Source of the DNA: Colletotrichum lupini
Lineage: Eukaryota; Ascomycota; Sordariomycetes; Glomerellales; Glomerellaceae
NCBI RefSeq assembly: GCF_023278565.1
Contig: NC_064672.1
Coordinates: 1,922,001-1,986,000 of the forward strand
Direction: 5' to 3'
Length of the DNA stretch: 64,000 bases
The notes under the pieces were generated by a model. That model had not been told where the DNA came from, searched no databases, and saw nothing but the letters and a program-made list of their open reading frames with translations. Every line of letters begins with the position of its first letter. Position 1 is the first letter of the stretch. Shown piece after piece: positions 43,125 to 54,365 of the stretch. The translations under genes and the position numbers were made by a program.

Positions 43125-44865
43125 ACGGATGATGTCATGAGGAATATATTGACGAGGAAGTTGAACGGCGGGAGGATATCAGGATGAGCAGAATCCAAGC
43201 AGACACAAACAAAAATCCTGCTGTCCTGCGGTTTTTAAGTCCTACAAACGATCCATGAGTATTACTGATTGCACCGTGTTTCGTGTCAACATTGCACAGA
43301 AGCAATCTCACCGACTCGAAAGCCATGTGATGTTTCGGTTGAGGGATTAAGAACTTCCTGTTGCTGCGTGCACTCATATTCGGCTTGCCAGATCAGGTCC
43401 TTCGGATGCGAGTGCATTCCGTAGGCTTGGCGGACGATTGGAACAACGTTGAGATTATCTGGGTCTTTTTGCGCCCGCTTCCCATGGGGAAGCAGTAGCT
43501 TGTAGGTAATTTTAACGTAATGGTTGTCCATCACCACCGAATCCGACCGTGCCTGTGTTGGCCTTTTGTGTATGAGCGATTTTCTCTTGGCACTCAGACC
43601 TCCTTGCTTCCCCAGCCGAATCGGGCCTCGTGTAAGTGAGCCTCGGGCCACCCGCCAGAGGAAATTGGAGTTACGAGGTGGTGAGTTACCGTCCTAACTG
43701 GCATTTGCTCTCGTCAAACCAACTTTTGCCACTCAGAGCGATAGCGCGTTACCTACGGGCTTGTAGTGAGAGGCATTTAACATCAATCAAAACGAGGGAT
43801 CCAAGGGGGGTTTGTTTTCAACTCCTAGTGATCATCCTTCTATGATTTCTGCTTTTCTAGAACTGTTATGGCTGGATGCTCGTATTGAGAGAAACTGGGG
43901 GTTCAGCTGCTCTGCTTGCTGATAATTTCCAGGGAAACGGTGCCGGATCGATCGTAAATGGTTACAATCTGCCACTGATTTACTTCAGAAAAGCGGAACA
44001 GGAGCGCCTTTATTCATGTTGTCCTGCGTCTTCTCTCTTAATTCCATAATTGATCAACAATGCTCGACACCTCCGCAGAACCGAGCATGGCACCGATTTT
44101 ATGTCGAAGCACACAGCACTGTGTGTCAAGCTTGCTCCATGCCAAGGTGCGCTTATTTCATTCCACAAGCACAGTGCACTGGGTAACGAGAGGGGGGTTC
44201 AGTTGTAAAGTTCAAGATAGAAATTGGTGGTCGGCAGGACAAAGCGGCGCTTGACCATTTGCTGGAAACTATCATGGCAGTGATGAGCTTGATTGACGGG
44301 AAGATGACCGATGCCATCGATGAAGGATTGTTTTATGTCAACCGTTGTGCAATCATGCCGCCGAATAGAAAGCATGATCATCGAATCGCAGTCAGATGCC
44401 TATGCTAGACAAGAACAGCCTTATCAGAAACGTCGACATTACCGGTGTCCCGATAGTTACGATATCTACCTTGAGTAATAGTAAGTACTATGTACGATAT
44501 CCGAACCGACTTTGTCATTTCTCTTCAAGAAAGTTAGTAATGACATGTAAAAACTTGGCAGAGGTTAGGGTTGAGAGGGCACTGGTTCTACTAGTGTTGG
44601 TTTGCCCATCATGGTACATGGTGTAAGCCATGTTAGTTACGCAGCCCATTATCAACCTTTCTGTCTACCCACATAACAGAGGTATCTCCGAAGTACTCGA
44701 TAAAAATTTTCTATACATCAAATAGCCATCCTCGCGAATTTTTACAAATGCGGAGCTGCAAATTTTCACCAAGCATCTTACAGTCCCGCTAATCTGAAGC
44801 CTCACTACACTCCTTTATCAGCAGAGTCACCCGTCTTGAGAAACGGCACTAACCGAGCAGATAAC
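43125..44865. other. Intergenic, 1.74 kb
   Basis: Between the divergently transcribed RING and AIG2-like genes. An open frame on the minus strand (43286-43651, 121 codons) has a fairly protein-like composition but no recognised family and was not called. No repeats noticed. Confidence 0.45.
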
Positions 44866-45867
44866 ATGGACCTTCTTCACGAGCTTGAGTCCATGGCTAT
44901 GACACAACAGGACAACACTGAAACGGACTACGACGACATCAAGAGGTGGCAGTCTTTCTTCGGCTACATATACTCGAGTGCCGCAAAGAAGATCCAGGAT
45001 CATCGATCCAACTTTGCACGATTCCATGTCTCCGAACTCCACTGGGACATGGTTCGCGCAGAGAAGGACTCTCAGGGCTACGACAAGGAGTCTTACGAGT
45101 ATTCTTGCAGTCTTTCGCAAACCCAGACATCGCACGTCGAGCAAAGTACTCAGACCAAGAGGAGAAAGAAGAAGTCTAGCATCTACCTTCTCAAGCTAGC
45201 GGGTCCTTTCTCCAGCCCCGAGGACGTTCAAATGATCTGCGGTGCTTCTTCCATGCTGCTCTTGAGTTTCAGCGGCACAGGCGACGACGGCTTTGCCGCC
45301 TCTTTTTGCAAGGTTGACGAAGCAACCAAGAATATCCTCCTCAGTCACCTTTCCGACATTGAATCAACCTTTCAACCCACATTTATCCGCTACGCAAAGG
45401 CGGACAAGAAACTGTCCGCGACATCGATGCATCCCACCCTTGGACCCAAGGCCACCTTGCCCCATCACCACCCAAACTCTGAGCCCCTGATCGAATCAGA
45501 TCAACGACTACTCCCGACTCAGGACCAGTACCCAGTCTGGTACTTCTTCTACGGTACCCTTGCGGACCCTACTGTTCTAAACAATCTTCTCGGTATTGAG
45601 CCAGTTTATCGAGCTACAAAGGTTCACGGTGGCCGTCTCGCAACTTGGGGCGGAAAGTACAAGGCTTTGGTGGATGCGTCAGCCTACGAGAAGGGCTGCG
45701 TAGATGGGCACGCTTTTCTTGTTACGAACAAAGACCAGGAGGATGCACTGCAGTTATGAGAGACTGACAAATACGAGGTGGTCCGGTGCGTGCTTGAACT
45801 GAGAGGGGAGAGAGAGCAAGAGGTCAGATGCCTTAGATTCCGATTCATCGGTGAAACGGACGCGTGA
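44866..45867 (+). pseudogene. AIG2/gamma-glutamylcyclotransferase-like gene interrupted by one TGA codon
   Basis: The open frame from the ATG at 44866 runs 297 codons to TGA at 45757-45759. After the stop the same frame continues 35 codons (45760-45864), beginning ETDKYEVVRC and ending at TGA 45865-45867. That segment is the expected continuation of the AIG2-like fold, whose relatives usually have a Y-E-T-D-x-Y-E-V-V-R-C segment here. The GGCT/AIG2-like domain starts at about residue 225 (WYFFYGTLADP, the glycine-rich substrate loop). The N-terminal part is of no known domain. The protein as written lacks the final strands of the fold, so it is probably inactive or altered. The TGA does not have the TpA-type signature of RIP. 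A sequencing error, a real null allele, or a species-specific shorter end all remain possible. The Copia element begins 110 bp downstream. Confidence 0.65.
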
Positions 45868-45976
45868 TATGGGCAGAAGCCAGGAGAGCGAAGACACGAG
45901 CCCGCGAATCCACGATGGTCCCGGAGCATAGCGTGCAGTGTTTATAATAGGCGTCTTATGTTAAGAGGAATAAGAC
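45868..45976. other. Short spacer before Copia insertion
   Basis: 109 bp of normal composition ending in AAGAC (45972-45976), the left copy of the Copia target duplication. Confidence 0.7.
45972..45976 (+). repeat. Copia target-site duplication AAGAC, left
   Basis: AAGAC directly precedes the 5' LTR and recurs directly after the 3' LTR at 53009-53013. A perfect 5-bp duplication in unique DNA. Confidence 0.9.
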
Positions 45977-46181
45977 TGTCGGATTGGAAGTCCAATTCGA
46001 CCGCGGCATATAGCTAACTGCGCAGGGGCTAATTAGGGGCCCTATTTATAATTATCGTAGCCAGCCTAACCTACGGTTAGAACCTCCTTTTTATACTTAC
46101 TATATAAATATTTATATAGTTTAATTAATCTCTTCGTTAACTACAGTTCGAACTAACTACCTTATAATAAGGATACTAATA
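45977..46181 (+). repeat. 5' LTR of Copia element (205 bp)
   Basis: Starts TGTCGGATTGGAAGTCC and ends GGATACTAATA. Colinear with 52804-53008 at equal length. Confidence 0.93.
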
Positions 46182-49100
46182 TTAATTAATAATTAAATTT
46201 TATTATTATAGATTAGTAAGGTATCTCGTTATATAAAAAAGACGACCTCTTAATACTATACGAGATAAGAGATTCGTACTAATTAATTTTATAAAAGTAA
46301 ATAAAAAAGGAGGTAATTCTTAAATACTATATAGAATTAAGTAATCGTAGCCCTTTACTACTTACGAAAGGTCGATGTTTATTACGTTAAACTATGTTAA
46401 TTAACGGAACTGCTTTAGTAACTAGCTTTTTATTATTACCCTAAGTAGCTTTTTTATTAAATGACTTTTCTATAGCCGGCCTATAATTAGAAATTAACTA
46501 GTTAAATTAGTAAAAGTATAGTATAAAAGAGTACTATATAATTAAAAAAAAGGATCTTTAAACGTAAATATTCTTATTTAGTAATAAAAATAACCCTATA
46601 GGAGTTATTAAGCTAAGAGATTTATAATATATAAGAAAGTTTATTATTACGAGGATTTTATAAGTACGACTTTAAGTTTATAATTTAAACGACCTCTTTA
46701 TAGCTCCCTTAACTACCCCCTAAGTATTACTTAGGAATATAATATAAAGGACGGTTTAATAAAGGAGGAGGGGATTTAGAGGTTTTAATAATATTAAGCT
46801 AAGAGTATTACGGATTTTAAAAATTAATTTAAAAAAAAGGCGGCTATTTTAAAGTAGTCTTATGACCTCCCGTTAGAGTTATTATTAGCCTAAGAAAAAG
46901 CTAAAAAGACGAGGATCTAAGGGGAAAAGAAAAGAATCCTTTAAAAAGCCGCTAAAGGGCTTCTTTTTTATATTAGCTCTCGGTATAAGATTACTAATTT
47001 TAAAAAATTAACTAAGGAAGCTATTTAGAGATTATAAAGAGCACGAGGCTTAAAAAGCTAGAAATATATAGGATAGTGGAAATTAATAATTAATAAAGAT
47101 CCTAAGACTAATTATTATATTTTTTTATAGTAATATAAACGTTTATTATTATTATTATTAAAAAGAATTATTAAAACCTACCCTTTTTTACTAAACGAAA
47201 AGGAGGATCTTAGTAAGTACGATAGCTAGCGATCTAAAAGGGTAGTAATAATTATTAAAAATAATAAAAACGAGAGTAGTAGCGAGACGGTAAGAAAAAG
47301 CGGGAATTTCCTAAACCCTAATAAATTTATTACGTAGCGAAAGTACGGATTTACTACGACTAGCGCATAAATTAAATATATCCTTATTAAGATTAAATAT
47401 ATTAGTAACTATTAATACGGGTATAAGCTAGAGTATAACCCTTAGTAAGTTAGGGTAAAAAAAGAAAGAACGAAACCCGATCCTAAATAGAATCCTAATC
47501 CTTTATAAGTAAATAAATATTAACCCGGACTATTAAGGGACGTAGATATATAGAATTACGGATTAGCCTAACGGTAAGTAAATTAACGCGGTATTAATTT
47601 ATTTAACTAAGGTTTATAAGAAAAAGGGGCTATAGGGGTAACCCCTATTTTATAAAATTATAAACGACCTTAGCTACTAGCTAAACGAATAATTTATAAG
47701 CATAAGCTTAGGAATTGCGAAAGTAGTTAATAGATTCTTTTATAAGCGAGGGGTATTATTAGCGTAATTATAATTACGAGAGCTATATAAAATATTAATA
47801 GTAATAATTATAGAGGAGGAATTCGTATTATAAAACTAAGTATAGGTCGATAGAGCGTATAATCGCTTTAACGAATTTAAAAAAAGGGTAAACGACCTAA
47901 ATTTCCTCCTTATAATTACTAATAAAAATCTATCGTTATAAAAGGATATATTAGGGTAAAATATAGTACTAAAAATACGATAATTAATAATTCTACTTAT
48001 TTCGATCTATAACTCGTTACTATTACTAATACGAAATTCGGTACTAATCGGCTAATAAAAAAAGAAATAAACGACCTAAAGTTATTAATAATACGCAGCG
48101 ACGCAAGGATCGTATATAAATACTAAAAATCTAATAATAAATACGAGGTAATTTATAAACTTTAAAAAGATCTTTTTAAAAGAGAAATTATATTCTAGGG
48201 GGAAGTATAAAGTCTTATAAAAAACCTTAACGATGTTTTATAATTATTATAAAAAAGTCGGAATTAGAGAATATTAATACTATTTAGTAATTAATATCGT
48301 ACTTGTAAGCAAAGCCTCTAATTATTATTATAAAGCGGTACGTAATCTTAATTAAAACGACTTTTTTAATATAATTAACGTAATCTAAAGCCGCTTTAAG
48401 ACTTATAATAAAAACCTAGAGCTCCTATTTAAGTTACGAGCGATTTTTTTTATATTTATAGCTAGGATAATAAAGGGTAAATTGCGAGTAGAGATCCTCG
48501 AAGAGCTTATTAATTAAATTAATAAGCTAGCGAAAACCTAGCTAAATAAGAGGATAAACGAGTAGAAAGTTAGATATTTTTATATTATAATCTAGCGTAT
48601 ACTAAAGGTAAAAATCACCTTATACTAGGCACCTAAAGACTACAAGACGCTCTGCTCGAGGCTAAGATTTAGTTTTAATATTAAAATAAGAATACTATAC
48701 TAAACCTATTTCTAAGTATACGACGGCCCTTATTAATAATATTAAGTCGATTAAACGTATAATAAGAAAAGAAAAGAGGCTAAATACGGTAATTACTAGT
48801 AAGGAGGCCTAGATTCGTTAAATAAGTAGAGATTTAACTTATAAGTAGGGTAATAAAAGAAGTAATACTATATTTATAAAAAAGATAGATATTAGTTAAG
48901 TAACTACTCCGAGGAAGAGCGTGCTAAATCGTACGAATAGTATAAAAAGTCGAGGGTAATAAATAGTAAAACTAGCCCTCGTCGGTTTAACTAATTCCTC
49001 GTTATATATAAAAATAAATCCGGGGGTATAGAACTTAGTAATAGTAGCTAAAGTAACGGCCTAAAATATATACCCCCTATAAAAATTTAGAAAATAAGGA

Positions 49101-52100
49101 AGATCTTACCCCCTATACTAACGAATTAGATTATAACGAAATTAACGATATTAACTACTCTTTTTTCGCTCCGTTAGCTTTTAAAGGATATACGAGGCTA
49201 AATAAATAGAGGGTAGTAGAAGTTCTTAATAAGTAGGCTTTTATTTACGGATAATAAGAGAAGGTCCCTTAAATAACGGATATAAAAGCGGCTAAAAGGG
49301 CGAATTTAATAAGGCCGAAGCCTATTTTCTTAATAATTAAAGAGAAGACGCTATCTCTCTTAATATTTAAAAAAAAGGAATATAATACTAAGTAAATCTA
49401 GGGGTAGCTAGAGGGGTCCTTTTTATACTACTTAAATCCCTCGAATACTAAGCTCGTATAAGTATTTTATATAAGTAAAAGGTATAGCCTAGACGATTTC
49501 TATAAAATTATCCTAAATACTAGGGTATTATAATAGTTAATTAAAAGAAAAAGGTAATTCTAAATATTATAAAAAATCGCGCTAATAATACTTAATACGT
49601 TAATAGTAAGTATTACGAGGATTAGTTTTGGCTTAGGTAAGAAAATCGTCGCCCTAGGTATAGTAAAAGTAGAGACGTACTTCGGAATAATAACTTTTTA
49701 TATTTTACTCGTTAATACCCTATTTCTCCTATATCTAAAAAATATAAATTAACTAAGTATTATATTTAATAATACGAGGAATAGAATCTTTAGCGGTAAG
49801 TACTTCGAAATAGTCGAACAATAATAGGGGTATACGTTTATAAAGCTTATTAATAATACGAAGTTAATTAATTACCTAACGGAAAGTAAGCTTAGAAAGC
49901 TATACTAAAGATTCGGGTACCCGTTAGTTACGAGGCTATATAACTTCTTAAAGTAATTAAATAATAATAATATCGAAATAAGGGCGCTAGAGTAGTTAAT
50001 AAAAGTATATTACTAATACTAAATAAATACGCAGAGCTTATATAGATTTAAGTTTAAATTGCGTAATAAGCTTAACTTTAACTAAGAAATCGTTATTAAT
50101 ATCTTTTATTTAAATAGTCGGCTAGTACTATATATAATTAACGTAGCTATATCTTTTTAAGTAGGGTAATTCCTCTAGGATCTATAAATAAAAATAGTAT
50201 AGGTAGCCCTACGAAAAAGCTAGATTAATATATACTAGGGACTATTAGACGGTATTAAAACCGATACTAATACTAGCTTTAAGTTAATAAAATTTAGTGA
50301 TAATACGACGGCCTATAATATATAGCTAAAAGTCGTACCCGTTAAAGCGTACTATAGTATTAAAAAGGTAGAAAGGGCATATTAGTAATTAAAAAGGGCG
50401 TTTAGAATTATTAAAAAAAAAATCCGGATTCTACCGATAACGAATGCCTCTAGATAGTACTTAAATACTATAACAATATTATAGGGCTTAACGGACTTAT
50501 ATTAACGCTATTAGTATTTAGAGTATATTTAAGAACGACCTTAGCCTCGCTACTATTACTAAATATAAGCTAACGAGCCTAAGTAGTTAAAAAAGTAATA
50601 TAAGTATTATGCGAAATAAGTATAAAAAAGTAAGTTAACGAGGTAATTACTACGTATAATAAGCCCGATATAAGGGATAATTTAAATATATTACTAAATT
50701 CGGATATACGAATATAGCGCGAAATTACTTAATAATAGGCTAGGCTATATAAGTTAATTTCCGTTAACGAGCGCTTTTATATAGTTACGAGAGATCGTAA
50801 CTAGCTACTTAAAGTATTAATTATAATAGTTAGACCGTACTATATAAATCCTAACGAGGTAATTTCTAACTTATAAAAAGAAGAAGAGCTAGGGGAAACT
50901 ATATAACCCGTAGTAGAGGTATAAGAAATTATCCTCGACGAAATCGTTATAGTAGTACTAATAAACGACGAGGAAGAGGAAATTACTAAAAGGGTACTAA
51001 TACTACTAGCGAGACGTTATAAAAGACTATAACGGCAAGCCTTAACGTAGCAATTTATTACTAATAATAAAGTAATTAATACTTTTTATATAATAAAAAA
51101 AAAGCCGATTTTAAGCTAGCGGTTAAACTACGTAAAGAAGGCGTAATTATAATTATTAAAAAGCCGTATAAAGGATTAGATCTTATTAAAATAGATACTC
51201 TTCGTAATCGAGGGGTCTATTAATTTATCTTATATAACTTAGAAAAATATATAAACCTCTATATATTTAAATTATAAATAGTTCGTAAAATTAAAAAGAA
51301 AGGAATACCCTAGCCGTACGAGAAGTTTAGATACGTAATTTAGGAGTATAGTAACGTTAAAAAAGCGACGCTACTTATATAATTACTTACTATATAGCGC
51401 TATAGCTAACGATTAATAATAGTATTAATAGTATTACTACGGAAAAAGGGATACGAGATTTAGAGCCGTAATATTACTTAGGCCTATACCTAATTAGCCA
51501 CAGGGCTTATAAGGAAAATCCTGGCCTATTTACCGAAGGAAATAGCTAGTAAGTACCTAGAAAGCACGATTATTAAAGTACTTAAGCTACTATATAGGCT
51601 CGTAGAATCGGGTACTTATTAGTAGGCTACTTATTACGATTTTTATATTAATTAACTATTAATAGTTATTTTTATATATAACCCGTGCTTATTAGTTACG
51701 GAGTATAAAAGCAACTAATTTAGGATCGTTAGAATATAAACCGACGATATATTAGGCCTATTTAATATTAATTTTATAAAAAAGGAGGATAAGGAGCTTT
51801 AAAAAGTAGGCTTCGTAGCGAAGCTAAAAGAGGTCTTTATAATAAATACCCCCCTAGTATTTAATAATAAGATTCTTATAATTAAAAGGGAAAACGTTAT
51901 TTTTTAATAAAAGGGGTAGGGTAAGAAGATTAACCTCGTCGATCCGAACGTAACTAATATTAAAAAGTAATATAAAGCTAAGCTCGCGCGAGGGATATAT
52001 ATTACGAGTATTTATTAGCTTAAAGTAATTTTTAATTACGCTAAGGTAGCGTAAGTTATAAATTTAACTAAATAAAACGTCGAGGTACTTAATAAGCGGC

Positions 52101-52803
52101 TTAAATAATAATAAATAAATCTCGATTAAGGTCTCGTTTACTATCTAATCGACCTTATAATTAGTAAGCTCTACGTCTTTATTAATAAGTTATTTACGAA
52201 TAATAACGACCTTACTTCGTAATTAAGGTATATTATTATCTTAGTTAATAAGAGTATAAGTAAGAGCGAATTTACTATATATAGTAATATAATTTATTAC
52301 TCGTTAACTAAAAATAAGCGAGTAACGAGAAGTATATTAACGTTAGAGGTTTATAATATAGTTAACGGCGTTAACTTTTTTTACGTAATTTTAATAACGC
52401 TAAGGAAGATTATTAATTAAATTAGCCTTTTACTTATTTTAACGGTTATTTATACCGATTCTTATTTATTATATAAATACCTTATTAAATTAAGAACGAC
52501 AAAAGAAAAGAGGCTTATAATCGATATTATAGCCCTTAGGTAATTATATAAAAGGTACGAAATACTCGAGATCCGTTAGATTAATAATAAAAATAACCTT
52601 ATAAACACTTTTATAAAAATAGTACTAAATAAGGGATTAGAGTAATTTATAAGTAGTAGAAAAGTTATTATACGAATAGAGGGATAGGTTATATAAAAAG
52701 AGTAAAGAAAAGGGGGAAAAGGAGACGACTTAGTAAACGGGCCCGAGGTCGAATTATACCTCTAACTATAGCGGTTAAATTAATAAAAAAAAGAGAAAGT
52801 TAG
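46182..52803 (+). pseudogene. Copia gag-pol remnant (RIP-inactivated)
   Basis: No long frame survives. Recognisable pieces in order are the histidine/glycine-type GAG-pre-integrase segment with His now Tyr (about 49890-49960), integrase core and C-terminal stretches (about 50230-50880), RT with TDDIL at about 51740 followed by a KKED...KAGF-like run, and RNase H with SEFTIYSN, TKSKRVTRS and TDSYLLYKYLIKL segments (about 52200-52560). The gag part (about 46.2-48.9 kb) is too decayed for me to subdivide. Confidence 0.8.
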
Positions 52804-53008
52804 TATTAGATTAGAAATCTAATTTAACCGTAGTATATAGCCGACTATATAGGGGCTAATTAAGGGCCCTATTTACGATTATTATAGCTAGCCTAACTTA
52901 CGGTTAGAACCTCCTTTTTATACTTACTACGTAGATATTTATATAGTTCAATTGATCTCTTCGTTAACTACGGTTCGAACCAACTACCCTGTAATAGGGA
53001 TACTAACA
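52804..53008 (+). repeat. 3' LTR of Copia element (205 bp)
   Basis: Starts TATTAGATTAGAAATC (TG mutated to TA) and ends GGATACTAACA. Contains an intact GGTTCGAACC palindrome near its 3' end, changed to AGTTCGAACT in the 5' LTR. Followed by AAGAC. Confidence 0.93.
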
Positions 53009-53013
53009 AAGAC
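53009..53013 (+). repeat. Copia target-site duplication AAGAC, right
   Basis: Matches 45972-45976 exactly; normal-composition DNA resumes here. Confidence 0.9.
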
Positions 53014-53161
53014 ATATGCCTGGAGCGTGAATTGCTGAGTTGAGAAAGGGACAAAAGTCATCACGCATGCCGAAGAGAATTTGGTCTACTAGGCAAGCGA
53101 GGGGCCGCCACAAGACTCCCAAAACAGACCCATGCTGAAGGTAGGTTGTTCACAAATATTA

Positions 53162-54365
53162 TTAATGCTGCTTAGAAAGGCCTGTCTTTTGCGCCTGCTT
53201 TTGCAAATATTCCTTGTGCTTTGGCTGGATAAAGCTCATATCCCCCCTGAGCATCAACGACCTTTCCACACCCTCCCGCAGCCCGGACTGCAAGACATGC
53301 TCGCAAGCGCTCAAAGTGAAGCCGAACCGCGGATGTGTCGTCTGCCCGAAGCTGAATGATGTAGAGGACGGATGCGAGAAGCCCGAGTGAACCGTGAACA
53401 GCTCGAGCTTGAGCAGAACTGACTGAAGGGCCGAGGCGCTCCCGCGGTATGCTGCGACGGGATCCGGGGCTGTGAGATCGATTGTCTGCGCTGCGAAGGA
53501 CCGGATGAGAGACCCAAGTAGAATGCTGTCACACCGTTTGCCACCTGTGGGATCTTGCGGCGATGACATGCATCGGTCTCCGTGTTTGAGCGTCATGTAG
53601 AGGCTGGCGTAGGGTTCCAGCATAGTGGTGAGGAGAGTCTTGCGTATTGTTGTAGCATCATCTGGGCCATGAGTTAGTCGTTTTCATTACGGAGTCTCTC
53701 AAAACCAGGAAATTATCGGAATACGTACCGACAAAGCCAGATGGGAAAAGATATTCGATGTGGCAAAGCTTGTATGAGTAAGTTTCACGGTTCGCTCCGC
53801 TATAACCGAACACCAAGTCTCCATCGTCGTCAACTAAACACTCAGTAGCAATCTTCATCGCCATGTTATTGAACATTTGGGCGTCTCCGAGTTCATAGGC
53901 AACACCCAGAAGCAGCGGATTCTGCATACTCGTCTTGACTGCCTCCATCCATCCGCGGGCCCATGGCCGCGTGATGCTAGTCGCGTCATATTTCTCAGTG
54001 ACCACAAGAAACTGATAGAGACGTGTGAGTTCCAGTTGTTCGGGAACGTTCTCAAAACGCCCATGCGAGATATTGAGTAGCATTTCCAAAGCCTCTTGCC
54101 GGTCATCGGGGAGTTCCACAGTCCAATCTCGCGGGGCACCATCCATATGATGTGGTCGCGACTCAGCGAAGCCACCATAAAGCATTTTTCGAAAGACTGT
54201 TGAGGTTCTCGCGAGCGCTTTGGAGCACACAAAGTAGTTTTTGGGCTTTTCTTCAACGTCTTCTCCTACAAAGAGGTAGAGGTCCCCATTGGAATCGATG
54301 ACATCCAGGCCGCCAAGACTCCGGATCGCCGGCTCATGGTCGGGATCTTGGTCCATTGCCGTCAT
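53162..54365 (-). CDS. BTB/POZ-domain protein, 378 aa, two exons
   Basis: Model: 54365-53729 and 53661-53162, intron 67 bp, phase 1. Start chosen at MTAMDQDPDHEPAI; the frame is open 73 codons further up, but that part has no BTB features. Residues about 25-125 form a fungal-type BTB fold: GDLYLFVGED, then FVCSKALARTSTVFRKMLYGGFAES (the classic S-x-x-F-x-x-x-x-x-x-F-x-E core), then a VELPDD strand and a helix pair EALEMLLNISHG. BTB domains mediate dimerisation and often act as Cullin-3 adaptors. No Kelch or MATH partner domain is seen, as is usual for the many fungal BTB-only proteins. The C-terminal half has no recognised domain. Function unknown beyond protein binding. Confidence 0.85.

Larger units (their letters stand above)
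45977..53008 (+). mobile_element. Full-length Ty1/Copia LTR retrotransposon, RIP-inactivated (7032 bp)
   Basis: The 205-bp LTRs (45977-46181 and 52804-53008) have TGTC...(G/A)ACA ends, and AAGAC is duplicated on both sides. The interior order is that of Ty1/Copia, with integrase before reverse transcriptase: GAG-pre-integrase segment (about 49890-49960), integrase C-terminal region (about 50230-50880), an RT box with TDDIL (about 51736-51755) and a Copia-type RNase H (about 52076-52690), all on the + strand. Stop codons are everywhere and composition is strongly AT-rich. The element has no nested insertions. It lies between the AIG2-like gene and the BTB gene, touching neither coding region. 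Confidence 0.93.

Noticed and set aside
43286..43651. 121-codon minus-strand frame
   Set aside because: Composition is protein-like, but there is no known family, splice partner or start-context support, so it was left as intergenic.
45977..53008. Tandem or nested second element within the Copia block
   Set aside because: One LTR pair, one IN-RT-RNase H order and a perfect target duplication account for the full 7 kb.
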